A stretch of DNA of 22,696 bases from a bacterium (GTDB lineage Bacteria; Chloroflexota; Dormibacteria; Aeolococcales; Bog-877): contig JAJZGN010000006.1 of the NCBI GenBank assembly GCA_021798435.1, positions 1 through 22,696 of the forward strand. The letters are read 5' to 3'. Below the pieces are notes generated by a model. It had not been told where the DNA came from, made no database searches, and saw only the letters and a list, made by a program, of their open reading frames with translations. Below, piece by piece: positions 14,901-22,084 of this stretch. Position numbers and translations under genes: made by a program. Every line of letters begins with the position of its first letter. The stretch's first letter is position 1.

Positions 14901-16853
14901 CTACCCGGCCAGCTCCAGCGCCCCTCCGAACTGACTCTCGTACAGGTCGCGGTATACCCCCGGCCGGGCCATCAGCTCCTGGTGCGAGCCCTGCTCGGCG
15001 ATTCGCCCCTCCTTCATGACCACGATGGTGTCAGCGTTGCGGATCGTGGAGAGCCGGTGGGCGATGACGAAGCTGGTGCGCCCGTGGCGCAGCCGGGCCA
15101 TCGCCTCCTGGATCAGAACCTCGGTGCGGGTGTCGACGCTGCTGGTGGCCTCGTCCAGGATCAGGATCGGGGGATCGGCCAGGAAGGCGCGGGCGATGGT
15201 CAGCAGCTGGCGCTGGCCGGCGGAGATGTTGGTGGCGTCCGCATCCAGGAGGGTGTCGTAGCCGCCGGGGAGGGTGCGCACGAACTGGTCCACGAAGGCG
15301 GCCCGGGCGGCCTCGATCACCTCCTCCCGGCTGGCGCCCGCGCGTCCATAGGCGATGTTCTCGAGGATCGTGCCGGCGAACAGCCAGGTGTCCTGGAGGA
15401 CCATGCCGAAGCGCCCGCGGACCGAGTCGCGCGACAGGAGCGCCGAGTCCACCCCGTCCAGGTAGATGTGCCCGGAGTCGATGTCGTAGAAGCGCATCAG
15501 GAGGTTCACCACCGTGGTCTTGCCGGCCCCGGTCGGTCCCACGATGGCCACGGTCTCTCCCGGCTGGACCTCCAGGGTGAAATCCTCGATCAGGGGCCGG
15601 TCGGGCTGGTAGCGGAAGCCGACGTGGTCCAGAAGCACGTGGCCGAGCGCCTGGGGTGCCGCGACGGTGTCCGCCGCGGGCTTCTCCTCCTCGGCCGCCA
15701 GGAACTCGAAGACCCGCTCCGCCGAGGCCAAGCCGGACTGCAGCATGTTCATCTGGCTGGCGATCTGGCTGATGGGGTTGGTGAACTGCCGTGAGTACTG
15801 GATGAAGGCCTGGATGTCGCCCAGCGACATCGAGCCGGTGACCACCCGGTAGCCCCCCACCGCGGCGATCGTCACGTAGTTGAGGTTGGCGAGGAAGAAC
15901 ATGGTCGGTTGGATGATCCCGGAGAGGAACTGGGCTCGGAAGCTGGGCTCGTACAGCGCCTGGTTCTGGCGCGAGAACTCCCCCAGCGTGCTGCGGCTGC
16001 GCCCGAACACCTGGACCAGCGCGTGCCCGGTGTGGGTCTGCTCCACCAGCGAGTTGACGGTCCCGGTGCGTTCCCACTGGTGGCCGAAGTGGACCTGCGA
16101 GCGCCTCGCGATCAGCAGGGTGGCCCCCAGGGAGAGGGGAACGGTGATCAGCGACACCGCGGCCAGGAGCGGGCTCAGCAGCAGCATCATCACCAGCACT
16201 CCGAGGATGGTGAGGATCGAGGTGAGCAGCTGGCCCAGACCCTGCTGGATGGTGGTGGTCAAGTTGTCGATATCGTTGGTCACCCGGCTGAGCAGGTCCC
16301 CGTGAGGGTGGCTGTCGAAGTACCGGAGCGGGAGCCGGGTCAACTTGGCCTCGACGTCGCGGCGCATCCCGAAGATCGTCCTCTGCGCAACCCCGGCCAT
16401 GATGTACCCCTGGCCCCAGGAGAACGCCGCCCCGACCAGGTAGAGGAGGGCGGTCAGGCCGAGCAGCGCCCCGAGCTGGTTGAGGTCGATCCCCCGGCCG
16501 GGCACGGCGGAGGTCCCCTGCAGCAGCTGGGCCAGCTGGGTGTGTCCGTGGGTTCTGAGGTAGGCCTCGGCCTGGTGCAGGGTCATGCCTTTGGGCAAGG
16601 TCTTGCCCAGCACGCCGTCGAAGATGACGTTGGTGGCGCTGCCGATGAGGCGGGGCGCGATCACCACCAGCGCCACCCCGGCGGAGGTGAGGACGGTTGC
16701 CAACACGATGGCGAGGGCTTCCGGGCGCAACCGGGCCATCAGCTGGCGCAGGGTGGCCCGCAGATCCCTCGCGCTCTGGGGCGGGCCCGGCATCATCATC
16801 CCCATCCCGCGCGGCCCACCTCCCCGCGGCCCGCCGCCCGGCCCCCTCATCAT
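14901..16853 (-). CDS. ABC exporter subunit, canonical ATP site (TMD-NBD)
   Basis: 650 residues. The N-terminus is a Gly/Met/Pro-rich tail (MMRGPGGGPRGGGPRGMGMM), followed by a six-helix exporter domain and a C-terminal ATPase. The Walker A motif is GPTGAGKTT (Lys445), Walker B is LILDEATSS (Asp567, Glu568), the H-loop is AHRLST (His599), and the signature is the atypical NISAGQRQ. Glu568 and His599 make this the catalytically competent half, while its signature is degenerate. The ATG overlaps the stop of the partner gene by 4 nt (ATGA), which supports a heterodimer of the LmrCD/TM287-288 type. Substrates of such exporters include drugs, lipids and peptides; none can be chosen here. The long loop after TM1 (about residues 80-125) is unusual. 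Confidence 0.92.
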   Translation of the reverse strand: MMRGPGGGPRGGGPRGMGMMMPGPPQSARDLRATLRQLMARLRPEALAIVLATVLTSAGVALVVIAPRLIGSATNVIFDGVLGKTLPKGMTLHQAEAYLRTHGHTQLAQLLQGTSAVPGRGIDLNQLGALLGLTALLYLVGAAFSWGQGYIMAGVAQRTIFGMRRDVEAKLTRLPLRYFDSHPHGDLLSRVTNDIDNLTTTIQQGLGQLLTSILTILGVLVMMLLLSPLLAAVSLITVPLSLGATLLIARRSQVHFGHQWERTGTVNSLVEQTHTGHALVQVFGRSRSTLGEFSRQNQALYEPSFRAQFLSGIIQPTMFFLANLNYVTIAAVGGYRVVTGSMSLGDIQAFIQYSRQFTNPISQIASQMNMLQSGLASAERVFEFLAAEEEKPAADTVAAPQALGHVLLDHVGFRYQPDRPLIEDFTLEVQPGETVAIVGPTGAGKTTVVNLLMRFYDIDSGHIYLDGVDSALLSRDSVRGRFGMVLQDTWLFAGTILENIAYGRAGASREEVIEAARAAFVDQFVRTLPGGYDTLLDADATNISAGQRQLLTIARAFLADPPILILDEATSSVDTRTEVLIQEAMARLRHGRTSFVIAHRLSTIRNADTIVVMKEGRIAEQGSHQELMARPGVYRDLYESQFGGALELAG

Positions 16854-18586
16854 GCCGCCGCCTCCTCTCCGAGCTGGGAGGTCACGATCTCCCGGTAGGC
16901 GGGGCAGGTGCCGAGGAGTTCCCGGTGGCGGCCGACGCCGACCACCTTGCCGGCGTCCAGGACCACGATCTGGTCGGCGTCCAGGATCGTGCTCACGCGC
17001 TGGGCCACGATCACCACAGTGCTCTCCATGGTCTCGTCGCGCAGCGCCGCCCGGAGGCGGGCGTCGGTGGCCGCGTCCAGCGCCGAGAAGCAGTCGTCGA
17101 AGAGGTAGATCAGCGGCCGGCGCACCAGCGCCCGGGCGATCGAGAGCCGCTGGCGCTGTCCTCCCGAGACGTTGGTGCCCCCTTGGTCGATGGGGCAGTC
17201 CAGCTGCCCGGGCATGGCGGCCACGAAGTCTCGGGCCTGGGCGATCTCCAGCGCCCGCCAGAGCTCGGCGTCGGTCGCCGACTCGCGGGCGAAACGCAAG
17301 TTGTCGCCAACCGTCCCGGAGAAGAGGTAGGCCTGCTGGGGGACCAGCCCGATCCCCTGCCAGAACTCCTCGAGCGGCTGCTCGCGCACGTCCACCTCGT
17401 CCACCAGCACCCGCCCCGAGGTGGGGTCGTAGAACCGCGCGATCAGCCCCAGCAGGGTCGACTTCCCCGACCCGGTGCCACCGATGACCGCCGTCGTCTG
17501 GCCCGGTAGTAGTTCCAGATCGAGCTCGGAGAGGACCGGCGACTCCCCGCCGGGATAGGCGAAGGACACCTGCCTGAGGGTCACCTCACCCCGCCGGGCA
17601 CGGGGTGACCGGGGGGATTCAGGGGAGGCGAGGGCGGGGTGAGTCGACAGCACCTCCCGAACCCGGTCGGCGCTGGCCTGGGCCCTGGGCACCAGGATCA
17701 CCATCATCACGGCCATGAGCACGGACATGAGGATCTGGAGGATGTAGGCCAAGAAGGCGGTCAGGTTCCCGATGGGCATCTGGCCCCTGCCGATCAGCCC
17801 TCCCCCGAACCAGAGGACCGCGACGCTGGTGAGGTTCATGATCCCCATGAGGGCGGGCAGGGCCAGGACGAAGATCCGGTTGACCCTCAGCCCGGTGGAG
17901 GTGAGGTCGGAGTTGGCCGCGAAGAAGCGCTGGCTCTCGGAGTCGTTGCGGACGAAGGCCCGGATGACCCTCACCCCGGTGATCTGCTCCCGCAGCACCT
18001 GGTTGATCCGGTCGATCTTCACCTGCATCGCCTGGAAGAGCGGGACCGCCCGCGACAGCATGAGGGAGATCACGACCGCCATCAGCGGCACCGCCACCAC
18101 CAGGACCAAAGAGAGCCTCACGTCCTCGTTGAGGGCCATGAAGATCCCCCCGACCATCATGATCGGGGCCCCCACCATGAGCGTCAGGGCCATCTGCAGG
18201 AAGATCTGGATCTGCTGCACGTCATTGGTGTTGCGGGTGATGAGCGAGGGGGTGCCGAAGTGGTTCATCTCCCGGGCTGAGAACGCCATGACTCGGGTGA
18301 AGATGGCGCCCCTGAGGTCTCGGCCCACCCCCATCGAGACCCTGGAGGCGTAGTAGACGGCGAACACCGCCACCGTCCCCTGGGCCAGGGTGAGGGCGAG
18401 CATCACGGCGCCCGTCCCCCAGATGTAGCCCACATCCCCCTTGGCGATGCCGTTGTTGATGATGTTGGCCGTCAAGTTGGGGAGGTAGAGCCCCACCGCC
18501 GTCTGCAGGGCGGTCAGCAGCACCACCACCGCGACCTGGCGGCGGTACGGGGCCAGGTCGTCCCGCATCAGCCGTAGGAGATTCAT
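16850..18586 (-). CDS. ABC exporter subunit, degenerate ATP site (TMD-NBD)
   Basis: 578 residues with a six-helix exporter domain followed by an ATPase. Walker A is GGTGSGKST (Lys375) and the signature is the canonical NVSGGQRQ. The Walker B run reads LFDDCFSALD, so Asp498 stands where the catalytic Glu normally is, and the H-loop reads AQRVST, with Gln529 in place of His. These two substitutions define the non-hydrolytic half of heterodimeric exporters such as TM287/288 and BmrCD (established knowledge). The partner's degenerate ISAGQ signature completes the same inactive site. The ATG at 18586 overlaps the stop of a possible 17-codon leader ORF, and its ribosome site lies in a hairpin. Confidence 0.92.
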   Translation of the reverse strand: MNLLRLMRDDLAPYRRQVAVVVLLTALQTAVGLYLPNLTANIINNGIAKGDVGYIWGTGAVMLALTLAQGTVAVFAVYYASRVSMGVGRDLRGAIFTRVMAFSAREMNHFGTPSLITRNTNDVQQIQIFLQMALTLMVGAPIMMVGGIFMALNEDVRLSLVLVVAVPLMAVVISLMLSRAVPLFQAMQVKIDRINQVLREQITGVRVIRAFVRNDSESQRFFAANSDLTSTGLRVNRIFVLALPALMGIMNLTSVAVLWFGGGLIGRGQMPIGNLTAFLAYILQILMSVLMAVMMVILVPRAQASADRVREVLSTHPALASPESPRSPRARRGEVTLRQVSFAYPGGESPVLSELDLELLPGQTTAVIGGTGSGKSTLLGLIARFYDPTSGRVLVDEVDVREQPLEEFWQGIGLVPQQAYLFSGTVGDNLRFARESATDAELWRALEIAQARDFVAAMPGQLDCPIDQGGTNVSGGQRQRLSIARALVRRPLIYLFDDCFSALDAATDARLRAALRDETMESTVVIVAQRVSTILDADQIVVLDAGKVVGVGRHRELLGTCPAYREIVTSQLGEEAAA

Positions 18587-18636
18587 GGGCGCCCCCGCCC
18601 GGGGGCGGCAGCCATAGACTCCGGGCAGGTCATCAC
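18583..18636 (-). CDS. Possible 17-codon leader ORF coupled to ABC gene
   Basis: On the minus strand, GTG-ATG (18636-18631) opens a frame encoding (V)MTCPESMAAAPGRGRP that ends in a TGA overlapping the ATG of the ABC gene (ATGA, 18586-18583). The TAGAGT box ends 4 nt before the GTG and 7 nt before the ATG, so the frame could be translated from a leaderless mRNA. A short frame can arise by chance in GC-rich DNA, so this is tentative. Confidence 0.3.
   Translation of the reverse strand: MMTCPESMAAAPGRGRP
18590..18607 (-). promoter_or_regulatory. Hairpin sequestering the ABC gene ribosome site
   Basis: On the minus strand, CGCCCCC (18607-18601), loop GGGC, and GGGGGCG (18596-18590) form a perfect 7-bp stem ending 3 nt before the ATG of the ABC gene. 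The only purine-rich Shine-Dalgarno candidate lies inside it. Ribosomes translating the 17-codon frame would open the stem. Confidence 0.35.
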
Positions 18637-18640
18637 CCGA

Positions 18641-18646
18641 ACTCTA
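18641..18646 (-). promoter_or_regulatory. Possible -10 box TAGAGT of the ABC exporter operon
   Basis: TAGAGT on the minus strand lies just downstream of the hairpin that ends the preceding gene and upstream of the leader ORF. No clear -35 is present. It is identical to the hexamer at 2607-2612. Confidence 0.4.
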
Positions 18647-18663
18647 AGCCGGGTGCTGTGCCA

Positions 18664-18684
18664 GGTGCGCCCGATGAGCGCACC
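18664..18684 (-). terminator. Hairpin abutting stop of the Trp-rich protein gene
   Basis: GGTGCGC and GCGCACC form a perfect 7-bp stem with a 7-nt loop, starting at the base next to the stop codon (18685-18687). It separates that gene from the ABC exporter promoter. No U-tract follows. Confidence 0.5.
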
Positions 18685-19317
18685 TCAGCGGAGGACCAGG
18701 TGGAGTCCGCTGCGGGGGAGCTCCCAGTAGGGGGTTCGGCTGGTGTCGAGAGCCCGCACGGCGGCGCTCGTGACGATGATCCCCAAATGTCCCTGGAGGA
18801 GGCGCCCCGCCTGGCCTGGGGGGTCTTCGGCCCCCGGGAAGCCGACTGTCGCCCCGTCGTCGACCACTCCCAGATCGGAACTCAGCTCGAGGGCCAGGAG
18901 GTCGGCGGCATCCCAGAGGTCCGCCTCCGCCACCAACCGGCTCAGTTCCTGCCAGGGGGGGAGCCTGAGGGTCACCTCGGCGCGCTCCTCATGGGCCGGG
19001 GCGCAGACCTCAAGCCAGGCCGGGCAGCCCAACCAGATGAGGGGTTCCCCGTGGAGCTGAGGCGTTCCACTTCCGCTGCCGATGGCATACCGCTCCCGTC
19101 CCGGGTCGGCAGTGACCCGGGGAGGGGCGCCGAGCGAGGCGCGGGCTCGGGCCCCGATCCACGGTCCGGCAGTCCTGACCACGCTGAGCGAGATCGTGGT
19201 CTCGCCGGCGGTCGGGAGGCAGCAGGACCAGTGCGGCCCCTGGTCGGCGGATCCGGACACAGCTGGCACCACCACCCGATCGTACGCGGCAGCGAGGGCC
19301 GCCTCCTGGCTCCACAT
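18685..19317 (-). CDS. Unrecognised Trp-rich protein
   Basis: 210 residues from the ATG at 19317 (start MWSQEAALAAAYDR). The frame continues further upstream but enters the divergent promoter region and then the opposing dioxygenase gene. I do not recognise the family. It has no signal peptide or membrane helix. It contains eight Trp residues, mostly in aromatic-Pro or aromatic-Gly contexts (HWSCC, PWIG, IWLG, AWLE, PWQE, LWDA, YWEL), and a mixed alpha/beta look. Third-base composition is GC-rich in this frame, like its neighbours, which supports coding. The ribosome site is weak. It is divergent from the dioxygenase gene (103-nt gap) and is followed by a hairpin. Confidence 0.6.
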   Translation of the reverse strand: MWSQEAALAAAYDRVVVPAVSGSADQGPHWSCCLPTAGETTISLSVVRTAGPWIGARARASLGAPPRVTADPGRERYAIGSGSGTPQLHGEPLIWLGCPAWLEVCAPAHEERAEVTLRLPPWQELSRLVAEADLWDAADLLALELSSDLGVVDDGATVGFPGAEDPPGQAGRLLQGHLGIIVTSAAVRALDTSRTPYWELPRSGLHLVLR

Positions 19318-19348
19318 CCCCGGGCCACCACGGCGGCCGCAGCCGCGG

Positions 19349-19354
19349 TACCCT
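19349..19354 (+). promoter_or_regulatory. Possible -10 box TACCCT in divergent promoter region
   Basis: TACCCT lies in the 103-nt gap between the two divergent genes, about 65 nt before the GTG of the dioxygenase gene. The match to TAnnnT is the only support. Confidence 0.25.
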
Positions 19355-19420
19355 TGGCAGGCGCCCGGCGGTGCCGCCACGCTGCGGTCCTGGCCGCCGG
19401 TGGTTGCGGAGGCAGAAGTC

Positions 19421-20545
19421 GTGAGCGCACAGCTAGAGGGGCCGCCCCGGGCACCTGAGTATCGCGAGACCCTCTTGGAGGGGGTCGACCACATCGAGTT
19501 CTTCGTGGGCAACGCCCGCCAGGCCGCTCACTTCTACCGGTCGGCCTTCGGCTTTGACGTGGTGGGCTACTCCGGGCCCGAAACCGGGGTGCGGGACCGG
19601 GCCTCATATGTCCTGCGTCAGGGTGAGGTGGTGCTGGTGATGACCGCCCCCCTGGGACCGGATGGGGAGGTCGCCGACCACGTGCGCCGCCACGGGGACG
19701 GGGTCCGCACCCTGGCCTTTCAGGTGGAGGACGCGGGAGCGGCCTTCCAGGACGCGGTGGCCCGGGGGGCCCGTCCGGTCGCCGAGCCCCACGCCGTGGA
19801 GGATTCCGAAGGAGCGGTGCGGCTGGCCACGGTGCGGACCTTCGGTGACACCGTGCACACCTTCGTGGAGCGGGATGAGTACCAGGGCGTGTTCCTCCCC
19901 GGCTACCGAAGGGAGTTCAAGGCCGGCTCCGACTCCGGCCTCCATCTGGTCGACCACTGCGTCTGCAACGTGGAGCTCACCAGGATGGACGAGTGGGTTG
20001 CTTGGTACAACCGGGTCTTCGGCTTCGACGTGTTCCAGGAGTTCGACGAGCAGGACATCGCCACCCAGTACTCGGCCCTGCGCAGCAAGGTTGTCCGGGG
20101 GGGGCGAGGCGGGAGCATTACCTTCCCCATCAACGAGCCGGCCAAGGGGTTGAAGCGCTCCCAGATCGACGAGTACCTCGACTACTACCACGGCCCGGGA
20201 GTCCAGCACATCGCCCTGCACACGGGGGACATCGTGGAGACCGTCGGCTGGCTGCGCCGCCAGGGAGCGGAGTTTCTCGCCGCCCCCCGGGCCTACTACG
20301 AGTCGCTGCCGGACCGCATCGGGGACATCGATGAGGACCTGGAGAAGCTGCGCGAACTCAACATCCTGGTGGACCGTGACGAGCACGGCTACCTGCTCCA
20401 GATCTTCACCCGCCCGGTGGAGGACCGGCCCACCCTGTTCTTCGAGGTGATCCAGCGGAAAGGCTGCCGCGGCTTCGGCAAGGGGAACTTCCAGGCCCTG
20501 TTCGAGGCCATCGAGCAGGAGCAGGCCGCCCGGGGCAACCTCTGA
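19421..20545 (+). CDS. hppD: 4-hydroxyphenylpyruvate dioxygenase
   Basis: 374 residues from the GTG at 19421, which has GGAGG (19408-19412) 8 nt upstream; homology begins just after, at GVDHIEFFVGNARQAAHFYRS. It has two vicinal-oxygen-chelate domains. The Fe(II) ligands fit the family: His179 in LVDHCVCNVE, His263 in GVQHIALHT and Glu342 in LFFEVIQR, about 80 residues apart. The C-terminal lid CRGFGKGNFQALFEAIE is the HPPD form. The enzyme converts 4-hydroxyphenylpyruvate to homogentisate in tyrosine catabolism (established knowledge). A hydroxymandelate synthase is less likely given this lid. No homogentisate dioxygenase or other tyrosine gene is adjacent. MoeA follows after 22 nt. Confidence 0.93.
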   Translation: MSAQLEGPPRAPEYRETLLEGVDHIEFFVGNARQAAHFYRSAFGFDVVGYSGPETGVRDRASYVLRQGEVVLVMTAPLGPDGEVADHVRRHGDGVRTLAFQVEDAGAAFQDAVARGARPVAEPHAVEDSEGAVRLATVRTFGDTVHTFVERDEYQGVFLPGYRREFKAGSDSGLHLVDHCVCNVELTRMDEWVAWYNRVFGFDVFQEFDEQDIATQYSALRSKVVRGGRGGSITFPINEPAKGLKRSQIDEYLDYYHGPGVQHIALHTGDIVETVGWLRRQGAEFLAAPRAYYESLPDRIGDIDEDLEKLRELNILVDRDEHGYLLQIFTRPVEDRPTLFFEVIQRKGCRGFGKGNFQALFEAIEQEQAARGNL

Positions 20546-20567
20546 CTCCAAGGTCTGCCGGGAGAAG

Positions 20568-21809
20568 GTGAGGGTGGCGGCCCAGCACGGGGAGGCGGTT
20601 CGGGGGCCGCTTGCGGTCGTCGAGGCGCGCCGCGAGATGGTCTCCGCCGTCCCGCCGCTCGGCTCTGAGCTGGTTCCCGTGGGGGCCTCCCTGGTGGGGC
20701 GCTACCTCACCAGCCCGGTCACCGCGCGGGTCACCCTGCCACCCTTCGCCGCCAGCGCCATGGACGGCTACGCGGTTCGGGCCGGGGATGTCCCTCGGGT
20801 GCCGTTCGCCCTTCCCGTGCGCGGTGAGATGCAGGCGGGCAGCCCCCCGGACTCGCTGGAGCTGGCTCCCGGTACCTGCGCCAAGGTGATGACCGGAGCG
20901 CCCCTTCCCGTCGGGGCCGACTCGGTCGTCCCCTATGAGTGGACCGATCGCGGGTCTGAGACTGTCCTGATCCACGAACGTCCCCGGCGTGGCAACGCTG
21001 TGCGAAGAGCCGGAGAGGACCTCAGCCCGGGAAGGGAGGTGCTGCCAAAGGGCCGGCGGCTGCGCGCCGTGGACCTGGCCCCGCTGGCGGCCAGCGGGCA
21101 GGGAGAGGCCGAGGTGGGCCGGCGGCCGCAGGTGGCAGTGGTCACCACCGGTGACGAGATCCGCCCGGCGGGGTCCTCCCTCGGCCCCGGGGAGATTTTC
21201 GACACCGCGGGGCCGGCGCTGGAGGCGCTCGTCGTGCATGCCGGGGGGCGGGTCGCACGCCGCGCTACGGTAGGGGACGATCCCCTCCTGGTCCGCCGGG
21301 AGCTGGAGGCGGCAGCCGAGGTCGCCGACCTCCTGGTCACCGTGGGCGGGGTCAGCATGGGCGACCACGACCACGTCCGGGCCACGGTAGAGGCCCTCGG
21401 GCAGCTGCAGTTCTGGCGCGTGGCCATGCGCCCGGGCCGTCCCTTGGCCTTCGGCCGCTTCGGGAGGGCCGCCTTCCTGGGGTTGCCGGGGAACCCGGTC
21501 TCCGCCTCGGTCACCTTCATTCTCTTCGGGATGCCGCTCCTGGCGGCGCTGCAGGGGGTGGCCGACCCCGACCCCCGGACGGTGGCCGTCGAGCTCTTGG
21601 AGGACGTCGAGAAGCCTGAGGGGCTGGAGACCTTTCCCCGGGCCACCCTCCGGGCCCGCCCGGGGCGGCTGCCGGGGGCGAGGGTCGCAGGGAATCAGAG
21701 CAGCGGCGTCACCCTGTCCCTGGCGCGGGCCGACTGCCTTTTGTGTCTTCCCGCCAAGGGGGCGTCGGTTGCCAGGGGATCCATCGTGGCGGCCATCCCC
21801 CTCCCCTGA
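20568..21809 (+). CDS. moeA: Molybdopterin molybdenumtransferase MoeA
   Basis: 413 residues from the GTG at 20568; GTG 20574 is an equally plausible start because GGGAG at 20560-20564 is better spaced from it. Motifs in order are SAMDGYAV (Met65-Asp66-Gly67), GEMQAGSPP, VMTGAPLPVGADSVVPYE, VVTTGDEI, TVGGVSMGDHDHV (about residues 258-270), MRPGRPLAFG and LPGNPVSASVTF, followed by the small C-terminal domain. MoeA inserts molybdate into adenylylated molybdopterin in the cytoplasm (established knowledge). The gene probably shares a transcript with hppD despite unrelated function, and it converges on the DUF6457/MobA pair 10 nt away, also a molybdenum-cofactor unit. Confidence 0.95.
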   Translation: MRVAAQHGEAVRGPLAVVEARREMVSAVPPLGSELVPVGASLVGRYLTSPVTARVTLPPFAASAMDGYAVRAGDVPRVPFALPVRGEMQAGSPPDSLELAPGTCAKVMTGAPLPVGADSVVPYEWTDRGSETVLIHERPRRGNAVRRAGEDLSPGREVLPKGRRLRAVDLAPLAASGQGEAEVGRRPQVAVVTTGDEIRPAGSSLGPGEIFDTAGPALEALVVHAGGRVARRATVGDDPLLVRRELEAAAEVADLLVTVGGVSMGDHDHVRATVEALGQLQFWRVAMRPGRPLAFGRFGRAAFLGLPGNPVSASVTFILFGMPLLAALQGVADPDPRTVAVELLEDVEKPEGLETFPRATLRARPGRLPGARVAGNQSSGVTLSLARADCLLCLPAKGASVARGSIVAAIPLP

Positions 21810-21819
21810 GGTGTTGTCC

Positions 21820-22083
21820 TCAGTCCAGCTCCAGATCCTCGCCGGCCGGGCCGGCCGCCGCGGCGCTGCTCACGGCGAGCTCCAGCACCCGAAGTCGCCC
21901 CTCGCGGGAGAGGCCGGCTGCGGCCCGGCCCGCAAGGTATGCCGCCAGGGGGGCGTAAGGGCGCGCGCCGGACACGTGGGCGGTTTCTCCGGCCAACTTC
22001 AGCACCAGTTGGGCCTCATCGGCGTGGAGGACCGAGTCTCCAGCTCCTAGGGACTTCAGATAGCGGTCGAACCAGCGGTTCAT
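21820..22083 (-). CDS. DUF6457 protein
   Basis: 87 residues from the ATG at 22083, supported by GGGAGGAG on the minus strand just upstream. MNRWFDRYLKSLG, then LVLKLAGETAHVSGARPYAPLAAYLAGRAAAG and a C-terminal helix fit the DUF6457 family as I recall it. This is a small helical actinobacterial domain found next to, or fused to, MobA-type nucleotidyltransferases. Function is unknown. The start lies one base after the mobA stop (TGA-G-ATG), so translation is almost certainly coupled and a complex with MobA is plausible (inference). It has no Cys, signal or membrane segment. Confidence 0.75.
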   Translation of the reverse strand: MNRWFDRYLKSLGAGDSVLHADEAQLVLKLAGETAHVSGARPYAPLAAYLAGRAAAGLSREGRLRVLELAVSSAAAAGPAGEDLELD

Positions 22084-22084
22084 C

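Noticed and set aside
14286..15794. Long plus-strand open frame (502 codons) opposite the MFS and ABC genes
   Set aside because: It is antisense to two confidently identified genes, and its Gly/Gln/His/Asp-rich composition is typical of antisense frames in GC-rich DNA.
18685..19512. Longer start (19512) for the Trp-rich protein
   Set aside because: It would overlap the start of hppD and cross the divergent promoter region, and the extra residues look like non-coding antisense.
19421..20545. Hydroxymandelate synthase instead of HPPD
   Set aside because: The C-terminal GFGKGNFQALFEAIE lid and spacing of ligands fit HPPD, and no glycopeptide biosynthesis genes are nearby.
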